A program made the translations under genes and the position numbers. From positions 1 through 10,692 of the forward strand of contig CADCDV010000007.1 of the NCBI GenBank assembly GCA_902800255.1: DNA of 10,692 nucleotides, written 5' to 3'. Below are positions 5,636 through 10,692 of this stretch, piece after piece (the stretch's first letter is position 1; each line of letters begins with the position of its first letter). The stretch comes from an uncultured Erysipelotrichaceae bacterium. GTDB lineage: Bacteria; Bacillota_I; Bacilli_A; RFN20; CAG-826. The notes under the pieces are model-generated. The model worked only from the letters and a program-made list of their open reading frames with translations. It had not been told where the DNA came from and ran no database searches.

Positions 5636-6900
5636 TCCTTTATAAAGGCGAAGTCTACGAAAACAAAGAACAGGAAAGGCTTATCTCCTCTTTGAAGGAA
5701 GATATGCTTTCGACGTTAGAAAATAACAAGACCCTTTCCTATAACGCGGTCATCGATGCCTGCGACAAACTCTATCAAAGGGTCATGAACCATGAGTTCG
5801 ACCACATCGTTTTGCCACTACTTGATATGGTGAACATGCCATATTCCCAATTTGAGAGATACGCCAAATACTTCTCGAAAGAGGGGCTTCTCAAGAAGAT
5901 CGAATATGAACTCGGCGACCTTAAGAACGGAAAGCTTGAGCTCGATGAGAATAACGAAAGATATTACGAGCCTTTAGGCATCCTCTTCCATATCGCTGCC
6001 GGAAACGTCGACCTTTTGCCTGCTTATAGTGTGGTTGAGGGCCTTCTTGTCGGCAACATCAACATCCTCAAACTCCCTACCGGAGATAACGGCATGTCAA
6101 TCATGCTCCTTCAGGAACTCATCAAAGAATCACCAATCCTCAAAGACTACATTTACGTCTTTGACGTACCTAGCACCGAAATCGAGACCATTAAGGAACT
6201 TGCCAATATGGCAGACGCCACAATCGTCTGGGGCGGCGATATGGCGCAAAAGGCCGCAAGGACATTCGTCGACATCCACTCCTCCATCATCTCCTGGGGA
6301 CATAAGATCTCCTTCAGCTATGTTGATGAGAATGTCACCGACGAAGAGCTCAAAGCGCTTTGCGAATCAGTCTGTGCAACCAACCAGCTCTTCTGCTCCT
6401 CTTGCCAAGGCATCTATCTCAACACCGACAAAGAAGAGGACATGAAAGCTTTAGCGAACCGCCTCCTCCCAATATTCGCCAAAATGAGCAAGGAGATGGG
6501 CACGCTCCCTCTTACGATGAAAGCGAAAAACACTCTTCTCACCTATAACGAGAAACTCGAAGGGAATATGGATAAGGTCTTCACAAAGGATGGGGTTTCT
6601 ATTCTCATCAAGGAAGACAATACCCTTGAGCTTTCTTACCTCTTCCAAAACTTATGGATCAAACCTCTTAAGAAGACCGAGATCATCAAAGTCCTTAAAC
6701 CAAACAAGAACCTCTTGCAGACCGTCTCGATCAATAAGGGCCTCAAAGAGAAAGAAGAGATTATTGGGCTCCTTGCCAAATCAGGTGTAACAAGGATTAC
6801 GGCGTTAGGCGATAACTCACGCATGCTCCCAGGCGAAAGCCACGATGGTGAGTACGCGTTAAGGCGTTACATCAGAGTCGTTGAATCAATTAAGGGCTGA
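5632..6900 (+). CDS. luxC: LuxC-family acyl-CoA/acyl-protein reductase
   Basis: This 422-aa aldehyde-dehydrogenase-fold reductase would convert the acyl thioester delivered by LuxE to an aldehyde using NAD(P)H. The LuxC signature LGILFHIAAGNVDLLP is at about residues 115-130, followed by NINILKLPTGDNG at about 142-154. The likely catalytic cysteine is Cys255 in NQLFCSSCQ, the position used by LuxC and related acyl reductases; a second cysteine follows at 258. The length is a little under Vibrio LuxC (about 480), with a shorter N-terminus. It is translationally coupled to luxE by a 4-nt overlap, as expected for subunits of one complex. Without luciferase genes the aldehyde must serve another purpose, for example lipid or surface polymer modification (inference). 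The gene ends inside its own terminator hairpin. Confidence 0.9.
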   Translation: MILYKGEVYENKEQERLISSLKEDMLSTLENNKTLSYNAVIDACDKLYQRVMNHEFDHIVLPLLDMVNMPYSQFERYAKYFSKEGLLKKIEYELGDLKNGKLELDENNERYYEPLGILFHIAAGNVDLLPAYSVVEGLLVGNINILKLPTGDNGMSIMLLQELIKESPILKDYIYVFDVPSTEIETIKELANMADATIVWGGDMAQKAARTFVDIHSSIISWGHKISFSYVDENVTDEELKALCESVCATNQLFCSSCQGIYLNTDKEEDMKALANRLLPIFAKMSKEMGTLPLTMKAKNTLLTYNEKLEGNMDKVFTKDGVSILIKEDNTLELSYLFQNLWIKPLKKTEIIKVLKPNKNLLQTVSINKGLKEKEEIIGLLAKSGVTRITALGDNSRMLPGESHDGEYALRRYIRVVESIKG

Positions 6901-6917
6901 TTTGTCAGTCCTTTTTT
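6894..6917 (+). terminator. Rho-independent terminator overlapping the luxC stop codon
   Basis: GGGCTGA at 6894-6900 (including the TGA stop) pairs with TCAGTCC at 6905-6911 around loop TTTG, followed by six T residues and a further T-rich stretch. Confidence 0.85.
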
Positions 6918-6926
6918 ATTTTTTGC

Positions 6927-6955
6927 GAACGTTTTTGCTCTTTTTTCAGTATTAT
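6927..6955 (+). promoter_or_regulatory. Possible promoter of the sigma-serpin operon
   Basis: TATTAT at 6950-6955 is a plausible -10 box about 16 nt before the chosen ATG at 6972. The -35 position 17 nt upstream reads GAACGT (6927-6932), which does not fit TTGACA but contains the GAAC core common at ECF-type -35 sites. Autoregulation by the sigma factor itself is therefore conceivable, but weakly supported. Confidence 0.3.
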
Positions 6956-6971
6956 GTGTGAAGGGCAAAGA

Positions 6972-7466
6972 ATGAAACGGAAACTATTCAACGCGTTTTA
7001 TAGGAAAGAAGATTGGGCCGTCAAAGAGGTCTATCTTCGTTATTCGCGTCTATTGAAACACGTCTCCTATCAAATTGTTGGCGACAACGACCTCTCCGAT
7101 GGCGTCGTCAGCGACACTTTCATTCGCGTTCTGGACAAAGGCCCAATCGATGACGAGAGCACGTTCGTCGCCTACATCTGCCAAGTCGCCCGTAACCTTT
7201 CGATCGACGTCGTCAAAGAGAGAAACAAAATCGATTCTCTCCCTGAAGAGGTTATAGGCGAAGAGGAAAAAAGCGATGACGATATCCTCGCGGTGCTTAG
7301 AAAGAGCCTAAGCAAAGAGGAATATGACGTCTTGGTTTTGCGCTCAGTCCTTGAGTATCCCTTCAAAGACATCGCCGAAATGTATGACACGACCCCTTCT
7401 GCAATAAGAGGGATCTATCATCGTTGCCGCAATAAAGCGAAAAAGCTTTTGGAGGCTTATCTATGA
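6972..7466 (+). CDS. ECF-like RNA polymerase sigma-70 family sigma factor
   Basis: This is a 164-aa two-domain sigma factor, the usual size of the ECF group. The sigma-2 region spans about residues 16-85, with DLSDGVVSDTFIRVLDK followed by FVAYICQVARNLSIDVVKERNK for core and -10 recognition. An acidic linker runs from about 90 to 105. The sigma-4 helix-turn-helix is at about 112-160 (SKEEYDVLVLRSVLEYPFKDIAEMYDTTPSAIR...). I chose ATG 6972 because AAGGG stands 6 nt upstream; the longer frame opens at 6954 without a ribosome site and overlaps the -10 box. The stop overlaps the serpin start by 4 nt (ATGA), so both proteins are made together, the arrangement usual for an ECF sigma factor and its anti-sigma factor. 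Target genes are unknown. Confidence 0.9.
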   Translation: MKRKLFNAFYRKEDWAVKEVYLRYSRLLKHVSYQIVGDNDLSDGVVSDTFIRVLDKGPIDDESTFVAYICQVARNLSIDVVKERNKIDSLPEEVIGEEEKSDDDILAVLRKSLSKEEYDVLVLRSVLEYPFKDIAEMYDTTPSAIRGIYHRCRNKAKKLLEAYL

Positions 7467-8917
7467 AACTCGACAAATTGCTCAAAACCGCATATAACGC
7501 CGAGGTGAAAGCTCCTCATGATTATGAGGAAGTCGTGGAATCCGTTGTTCCTAAAAAGACTCACCATTACTTCTTCCGCACCCTCAAATTGGCTGGGGTT
7601 GTTAGCTTTTCCCTTGTTGGCGCATTCGTTTTAACGATCGTCGGCGCTTTCCTTATTGCTGGTACCAGCATCGACGAGAGACCTCAAAGCATCAAGAAAG
7701 CCAGATTCTCGGTCTATGACACAAACCTCATCATGAGCGAGACCTTCAAAAGGAAAAACGCGATCAACTACACCGCCGAGAGAGAAAACAAATTCATTAA
7801 TCCCGAGTTCAAACAAGCCGTCAGCCAATTCGCCTGCAATAGCTTTGCGGACATAGACAAAAACAAAAACTACGCCTACTCCCCTCTCATGCTTTATACC
7901 CAGCTTGACCTTATTTCCTGCGCCGCTAGCGACGAAGAGACTAAACTCCAATTCGATAATGCTCTCCAAAGTGAAGACGCCGAACTTAGGAGGATTGGCA
8001 TTTCCACTGCGATGCGCAACAACTTCTTCGCCGATGACGAAAGAAAATCAACCGTCCAAGCCAAGAACGCCGTCTTCCTTGAAAGCAAATACGGAGCAAA
8101 CGACAAATTCGTCGACGATATGACCGAAAGGAATGCGGAAGTCTATGAGATGGATTTTCAAAACCCGGCCGACGTCAATAAGGCCGTCGAATGGGCCAAT
8201 ATGAGTGTCAATGAGCCAGGCTTCTTGAAAGCGAACGACCTCAATATTCAATACGATTCAGCCATGCTCTTCCTTTCTAGCCTTTATTTCGATAATTGTT
8301 GGTCCCGAAAGTTCATGGTAGAAGACACCAAACCAGACAATTTCTATGCTTATGATGGGAGAATCGTCCAAAAGGACTTCATGAATCACGTGGCCTATCT
8401 TGGATTCACCGATCAAAAGACTTACGTTTCCGTTACCGATGAATATGCCAATGGCTACTCGATTCAGTATTTTGTCCCAAAGAAGATCGAAGACAATATC
8501 TTTGATCTCTTACCAGAGGACTTCTTATTCAAAGCAGATAACCACGATCGCAAGTCTGTCAGTCTTTATCTTCCGAAGATGTCCCTTACTTGCGAATCCG
8601 ATCTGTCAGATATGGCTAAGAATCTTGGGGTCACAAACCCATACGAAGAAAGATCAAACCACCTTAAGGATGCGTTTTCTGAAAATGCTTTTATTGAGTA
8701 CTCATACCTCAATTACACAAAGCAAAAAACAAGCGTATCTTTCGATGAGGATGGCACCGTCGTCAAGACCCTTACCATCACACTAGGCGCAGCAGGAACC
8801 GACTCTTACCATGGAAACGGTTATGAGATCAAACTCAACCAACCATTCGTCTATTGCATCAGAGATCCTAATGGTCTTCCTCTCGTCCTCGGAAGTGTCG
8901 TGGATCCTCAAGCATAA
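7463..8917 (+). CDS. Membrane-anchored serpin family protein in anti-sigma position
   Basis: This 484-aa protein has three parts. Residues 1 to about 41 are a charged, probably cytosolic segment (KLLKTAYNAEVKAP...) ending in basic residues. Residues about 42-66 are one strong membrane span. Residues about 110-484 form an extracellular serpin domain. Serpin landmarks in order are YAYSPLMLYTQLDL at 137-150, AVEWANMSVNEPGFLKANDL at 241-260, AMLFLSSLYFDNCWSRKF at 267-284, YLPKMSL at 369-375, the hinge region DEDGT at 428-432, and the C-terminal NQPFVYCIRDPNG...LGSVVDP at 459-482. The reactive loop is present but its hinge is bulky (VVKTLT where inhibitory serpins have small residues), so protease inhibition is uncertain. 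There is no cleavable signal peptide. The gene is coupled to the sigma gene by ATGA overlap, and a terminator follows. A role as anti-sigma factor sensing proteases is inference. Confidence 0.88.
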   Translation: MKLDKLLKTAYNAEVKAPHDYEEVVESVVPKKTHHYFFRTLKLAGVVSFSLVGAFVLTIVGAFLIAGTSIDERPQSIKKARFSVYDTNLIMSETFKRKNAINYTAERENKFINPEFKQAVSQFACNSFADIDKNKNYAYSPLMLYTQLDLISCAASDEETKLQFDNALQSEDAELRRIGISTAMRNNFFADDERKSTVQAKNAVFLESKYGANDKFVDDMTERNAEVYEMDFQNPADVNKAVEWANMSVNEPGFLKANDLNIQYDSAMLFLSSLYFDNCWSRKFMVEDTKPDNFYAYDGRIVQKDFMNHVAYLGFTDQKTYVSVTDEYANGYSIQYFVPKKIEDNIFDLLPEDFLFKADNHDRKSVSLYLPKMSLTCESDLSDMAKNLGVTNPYEERSNHLKDAFSENAFIEYSYLNYTKQKTSVSFDEDGTVVKTLTITLGAAGTDSYHGNGYEIKLNQPFVYCIRDPNGLPLVLGSVVDPQA

Positions 8918-8927
8918 GCAAATCTAA

Positions 8928-8952
8928 AAGGGGGTTGATACCCTCTTTTTTT
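8928..8952 (+). terminator. Rho-independent terminator after the serpin gene
   Basis: AAGGGGGT at 8928-8935 pairs with ACCCTCTT at 8940-8947 around loop TGAT, with one G-U pair, and the T tract continues to 8952. Confidence 0.85.
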
Positions 8953-8975
8953 ACAATGAACAAACATTGTATAAT
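8947..8975 (+). promoter_or_regulatory. Promoter of the tandem DUF3592-like genes
   Basis: TATAAT at 8970-8975 lies 46 nt before the ATG at 9022. The -35 position at a 17-nt spacer (8947-8952) is the T tract of the serpin terminator; TTACAA at 8951-8956 is a better match but too close (13 nt). Confidence 0.45.
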
Positions 8976-9021
8976 TCACTGGGTGTGAACCCAAAAGAAG
9001 CCGCTTTTGCAAGAGGTTTTG

Positions 9022-9555
9022 ATGGTCGCACCTGAAACCAGGGCAAACAAAATGAGACTAGGAAAATCTTCAGGAAGCATCGGATTAGGTGCCTTCTTCA
9101 TCGTCATAAGCTTAATATTAACAGGACTTCTATTATACGTATTTTCCCTCATCATTGAGCTGTCTACCAAATATGGTGAGAACTATTTCACTATGGCAAA
9201 CGGGATGACCGCGTTCATGGCAATCTTCGTATCGCTCATGACGCTTTTTGTGTTCATCATGGGTGTTCTCAACATCAAAAAAGGACTCACCGATAAAAAG
9301 GTCAAAGCCAACGGAAAAAGAAGCGTTTGCACCATTAAGGAATTCAAAGTGACGCATAGCCGCTACTCCGCCACCATCTGGATGGATGTTACTTTCAAAA
9401 CCCAAAGCGGAAAAGAAGACGTCTACTCCGCCAGAGTCCACCAGGACGCCATCAACAGGTTCCAACAAGGAATGAGAGTCGAATGCTACGTCCTTGGCGA
9501 GAACTGCTACGTTGACCCAAATAACTTAAGAGTTGTCGAAAAAGAAGATTTCTAA
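9022..9555 (+). CDS. DUF3592-like two-TM protein, paralog 1
   Basis: This 177-aa membrane protein has two membrane spans at about residues 20-45 and 62-84, then a soluble domain at about 98-177 that looks all-beta (CTIKEFKVTHSRYSATIWMD..., then RVECYVLGENCYVDPNNLRVVE). The layout and the conserved 'V.CYVLGE..YVDP' ending resemble DUF3592 proteins, whose function is not known. AAGAGG stands 5 nt before ATG 9022; an upstream TTG at 9007 has no such site, so I chose 9022. It is the first of three tandem paralogs read from a promoter at 8947-8975. The DUF3592 assignment is from layout and is moderate. Confidence 0.72.
   Translation: MVAPETRANKMRLGKSSGSIGLGAFFIVISLILTGLLLYVFSLIIELSTKYGENYFTMANGMTAFMAIFVSLMTLFVFIMGVLNIKKGLTDKKVKANGKRSVCTIKEFKVTHSRYSATIWMDVTFKTQSGKEDVYSARVHQDAINRFQQGMRVECYVLGENCYVDPNNLRVVEKEDF
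9376..9437 (+). repeat. Direct repeat copy 1 in paralog 1
   Basis: This 62-nt stretch matches 9862-9923 with only a few mismatches and no gaps, including an exact central run encoding FKTQSGKE. It reflects recent duplication or gene conversion within the array. Confidence 0.75.
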
Positions 9556-9558
9556 AAG

Positions 9559-10041
9559 ATGGCATCACCTAAACAATCCAAAACTCCCGGAAAATCACAA
9601 GGTAGCATCCTTGGAGGCATCATTTTCCTCTCCGTCGGCGTAATTGGGCTCGTCGTAGGCATTTGGTGTTTTTCACCAGGAGGCTCTGTTGACGTCGTTC
9701 TGGACACACTTTGGTTATTCTTGCTCGCTCTTCTTTGCATCGTTGCCGGGATCTATGCGCTTTATAGAGGCATCGTAAACCAAAAAGTTGCCGAGAAAGG
9801 AATAAAAAGCACCTGCGTTGTTGAGAAATTTACAACCATCGGTGGAAGAGGAAAACCGGCAATCTGGATGGATGTCAAATTCAAAACCCAAAGCGGAAAA
9901 GAAGGCACCTACTCCGCTAGAGTTAATGACGAAGCAATCACAAATATCAAAAAGGGAATGTTTTTGGAGTGTCTCGTATTGGGTGAGGAATGCTACATCG
10001 ACCCAGACAATATCAGAATTGTCGATGAAGATACTTTTTAA
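9559..10041 (+). CDS. DUF3592-like two-TM protein, paralog 2
   Basis: This 160-aa protein has the same plan as the gene before it: a short charged N-terminus, membrane spans at about residues 17-38 and 48-68, and a soluble domain at about 82-160. The soluble domain shares IWMDV.FKTQSGKE..YSARV and the ending LECLVLGEECYIDPDNIRIV with paralog 1. Similarity is much stronger in the soluble part than in the membrane spans. The ATG lies 3 nt after the preceding stop and has no strong ribosome site, suggesting reinitiation by the ribosome leaving paralog 1. Function unknown; the pair may form a hetero-oligomer (inference). Confidence 0.72.
   Translation: MASPKQSKTPGKSQGSILGGIIFLSVGVIGLVVGIWCFSPGGSVDVVLDTLWLFLLALLCIVAGIYALYRGIVNQKVAEKGIKSTCVVEKFTTIGGRGKPAIWMDVKFKTQSGKEGTYSARVNDEAITNIKKGMFLECLVLGEECYIDPDNIRIVDEDTF
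9862..9923 (+). repeat. Direct repeat copy 2 in paralog 2
   Basis: This is the partner of 9376-9437, same length and in the same reading frame, falling in the most conserved strand pair of the soluble domain. Confidence 0.75.
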
Positions 10042-10053
10042 GGAGGAACGGAA

Positions 10054-10374
10054 ATGCGTTACACAAGTTCAAAAGGCTACTTAATTGGCGGAATCATCTG
10101 TTTTGTTCTCTCGGGTTTGTTATTCTGCTTCGGTTTTGTGTGCCTGGTTCTAGCACAAACGGAAGGCGAAGGCTCGGTGTTTTCAAAACTAGGTATCCTT
10201 GCCTTATTTGCGATCGTATTAATCCCTTTTGGAATAGCTTGTTTTCACAAAAACGGCGTGAACAAGATCGTCTTAGAAGGAAAAAAGGGCTTTTGCACCG
10301 TTGAAAAAGTAGAAATCGGTCATTCAAGAGACATCGCTTGGCTCTCTGTGGATTTTTCATTCAAAGACAAATAA
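10054..10374 (+). CDS. DUF3592-like two-TM protein, paralog 3, truncated at a sequence junction
   Basis: The first ~106 residues of a third family member follow a strong AGGAGG ribosome site 7 nt before the ATG. Membrane spans lie at about residues 10-34 and 45-64. The soluble domain starts as in the paralogs (GFCTVEKVEIGHSRDIAWLSVDFSFKDK) and stops exactly where paralogs 1 and 2 continue with FKTQSGKE and a further ~45-55 residues. The TAA at 10372-10374 lies at or just past the point where base composition changes and eukaryote-like sequence follows. The stop is therefore probably an artefact of the join and not the natural end. The intact gene is likely about 155-165 aa. Confidence 0.7.
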   Translation: MRYTSSKGYLIGGIICFVLSGLLFCFGFVCLVLAQTEGEGSVFSKLGILALFAIVLIPFGIACFHKNGVNKIVLEGKKGFCTVEKVEIGHSRDIAWLSVDFSFKDK

Positions 10375-10421
10375 TCTAACTCATTGTCATAATTAGTATT
10401 ATCGCTACGGATACACATTGC
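10375..10421. other. Junction zone between bacterial and eukaryote-like sequence
   Basis: Paralog 3 homology on the plus strand ends by about 10374, and recognisable eRF3 homology on the minus strand ends at 10422. The ~47 nt between match neither side: the minus-strand frame reads AMCIRSDNTNYDNE where eRF3 should read KxxVPNM. The break lies somewhere in this stretch, possibly with a short third fragment or intron sequence. Confidence 0.6.
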
Positions 10422-10691
10422 ATGACCAGGAGCATCGAGTAAGGTAAATCTTCTGTGAGGTGTAGAAAAAGAAGCTTTTCCAATATCAACAGTTTTACCT
10501 TTATCACGCTCTTCTTCATATGTATCCATAATATATGCCATGAACCATGATTCTCTATTTTTTACTTTGGCTTCTCTTTTATATTTATCTATTGCCCTAT
10601 CATCTACTTCTCCTAAATTATATAAAAGTGAACCTGATATTGTACTTTTTCCTGAATCAACATGTCCTACAAAAACAATTGAAACAGGTGC
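10422..10691 (-). CDS. eRF3-like (eukaryotic release factor 3) GTPase domain, partial; probable contaminant or chimeric sequence
   Basis: The minus-strand frame entering from the window edge encodes the first ~90 residues of a translational GTPase domain of the eRF3/Hbs1/eEF1A group. The P-loop is GHVDSGKST. Then come a YNLGEVDDRAIDKYKREA helix, ESWFMAYIMDTYEEERDKGKT (switch I) and the G3 motif LLDAPGH. The wording ERDKGKTVDIGKASF fits eRF3 better than eEF1A (ERERGITID) and does not match bacterial EF-Tu, SelB or RF3. Codons are strongly A/T-ending, unlike every bacterial gene here. After DAPGH (10422) the similarity stops abruptly and the frame drifts across the junction. The source is probably an anaerobic eukaryote in the same sample. 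The GTPase family call is firm; the host is not identifiable from this fragment. Confidence 0.8.
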
Positions 10692-10692
10692 A

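Noticed and set aside
4514..6900. A bioluminescence operon
   Set aside because: LuxC and LuxE homologs are present but no luciferase (luxAB), luxD or flavin reductase gene accompanies them.
7631..8251. Minus-strand open frames inside the serpin gene
   Set aside because: They are shadows of the serpin reading frame; the plus-strand protein shows serpin landmarks throughout this interval.
10320..10421. Continuation of the eRF3 reading frame down to a stop at 10320
   Set aside because: The frame stays open by chance across the junction and into the antisense of paralog 3; residues after DAPGH do not resemble eRF3.
10390..10425. Sequencing adapter at the chimeric join
   Set aside because: The stretch contains ATGTGTAT, as in transposase mosaic ends, but the following bases do not match the adapter.
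1..10692. CRISPR arrays, insertion sequences, phage genes or restriction systems
   Set aside because: No regularly spaced repeats, transposase, integrase or restriction-type motifs were seen on either strand.

Overview
The window looks like a mid-GC Bacillota genome, probably an uncultured gut- or rumen-type lineage near Bacilli/Erysipelotrichia. The grounds are the gene families, tRNAs with encoded CCA ends, AGGAGG-type ribosome sites, T-tract terminators and ordinary TGA stops with TGG for Trp (standard bacterial code). The lineage call is an inference.

Left part, minus strand: one compact operon reading from 3433 towards 1. It encodes a Sir2 NAD-dependent deacetylase, a DUF5662 protein, two TrkA-type RCK proteins (one N-domain only, one N plus C domain) and the first 303 residues of a TrkH/KtrB K+ channel subunit that runs off the left edge. 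Genes overlap by 4 nt or lie 3-9 nt apart. The last three form a K+ uptake system with its gating subunits.

Middle, plus strand: a divergent promoter drives tRNA-Asn(GUU) and tRNA-Glu(UUC), ending in a hairpin terminator. Then come an unrecognised 198-aa orphan gene with its own terminator and a translationally coupled luxE-luxC pair (fatty acid activation plus acyl reductase) without any luciferase genes.

Right part, plus strand: an ECF-like sigma factor overlaps by 4 nt a membrane-anchored serpin with a short cytosolic N-terminus. That places a serpin where an anti-sigma factor is normally found, and this is the best candidate in the window for an undescribed system (a protease-responsive sigma switch; inference). 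After a terminator and a new promoter come three tandem paralogous two-TM proteins resembling DUF3592. The third is cut off in its soluble domain.

From about 10375 to the end the sequence becomes visibly more AT-rich. On the minus strand it encodes the GTPase N-lobe of a eukaryotic release factor eRF3-like protein. This is most simply a chimeric assembly join to a eukaryote from the same sample, not a bacterial locus. The foreign part stops being recognisable as eRF3 at about 10421.

Several transcription units have a TATAAT-like -10 box only 6-8 nt before the start codon and no ribosome binding site, suggesting leaderless mRNAs alongside Shine-Dalgarno-led ones.
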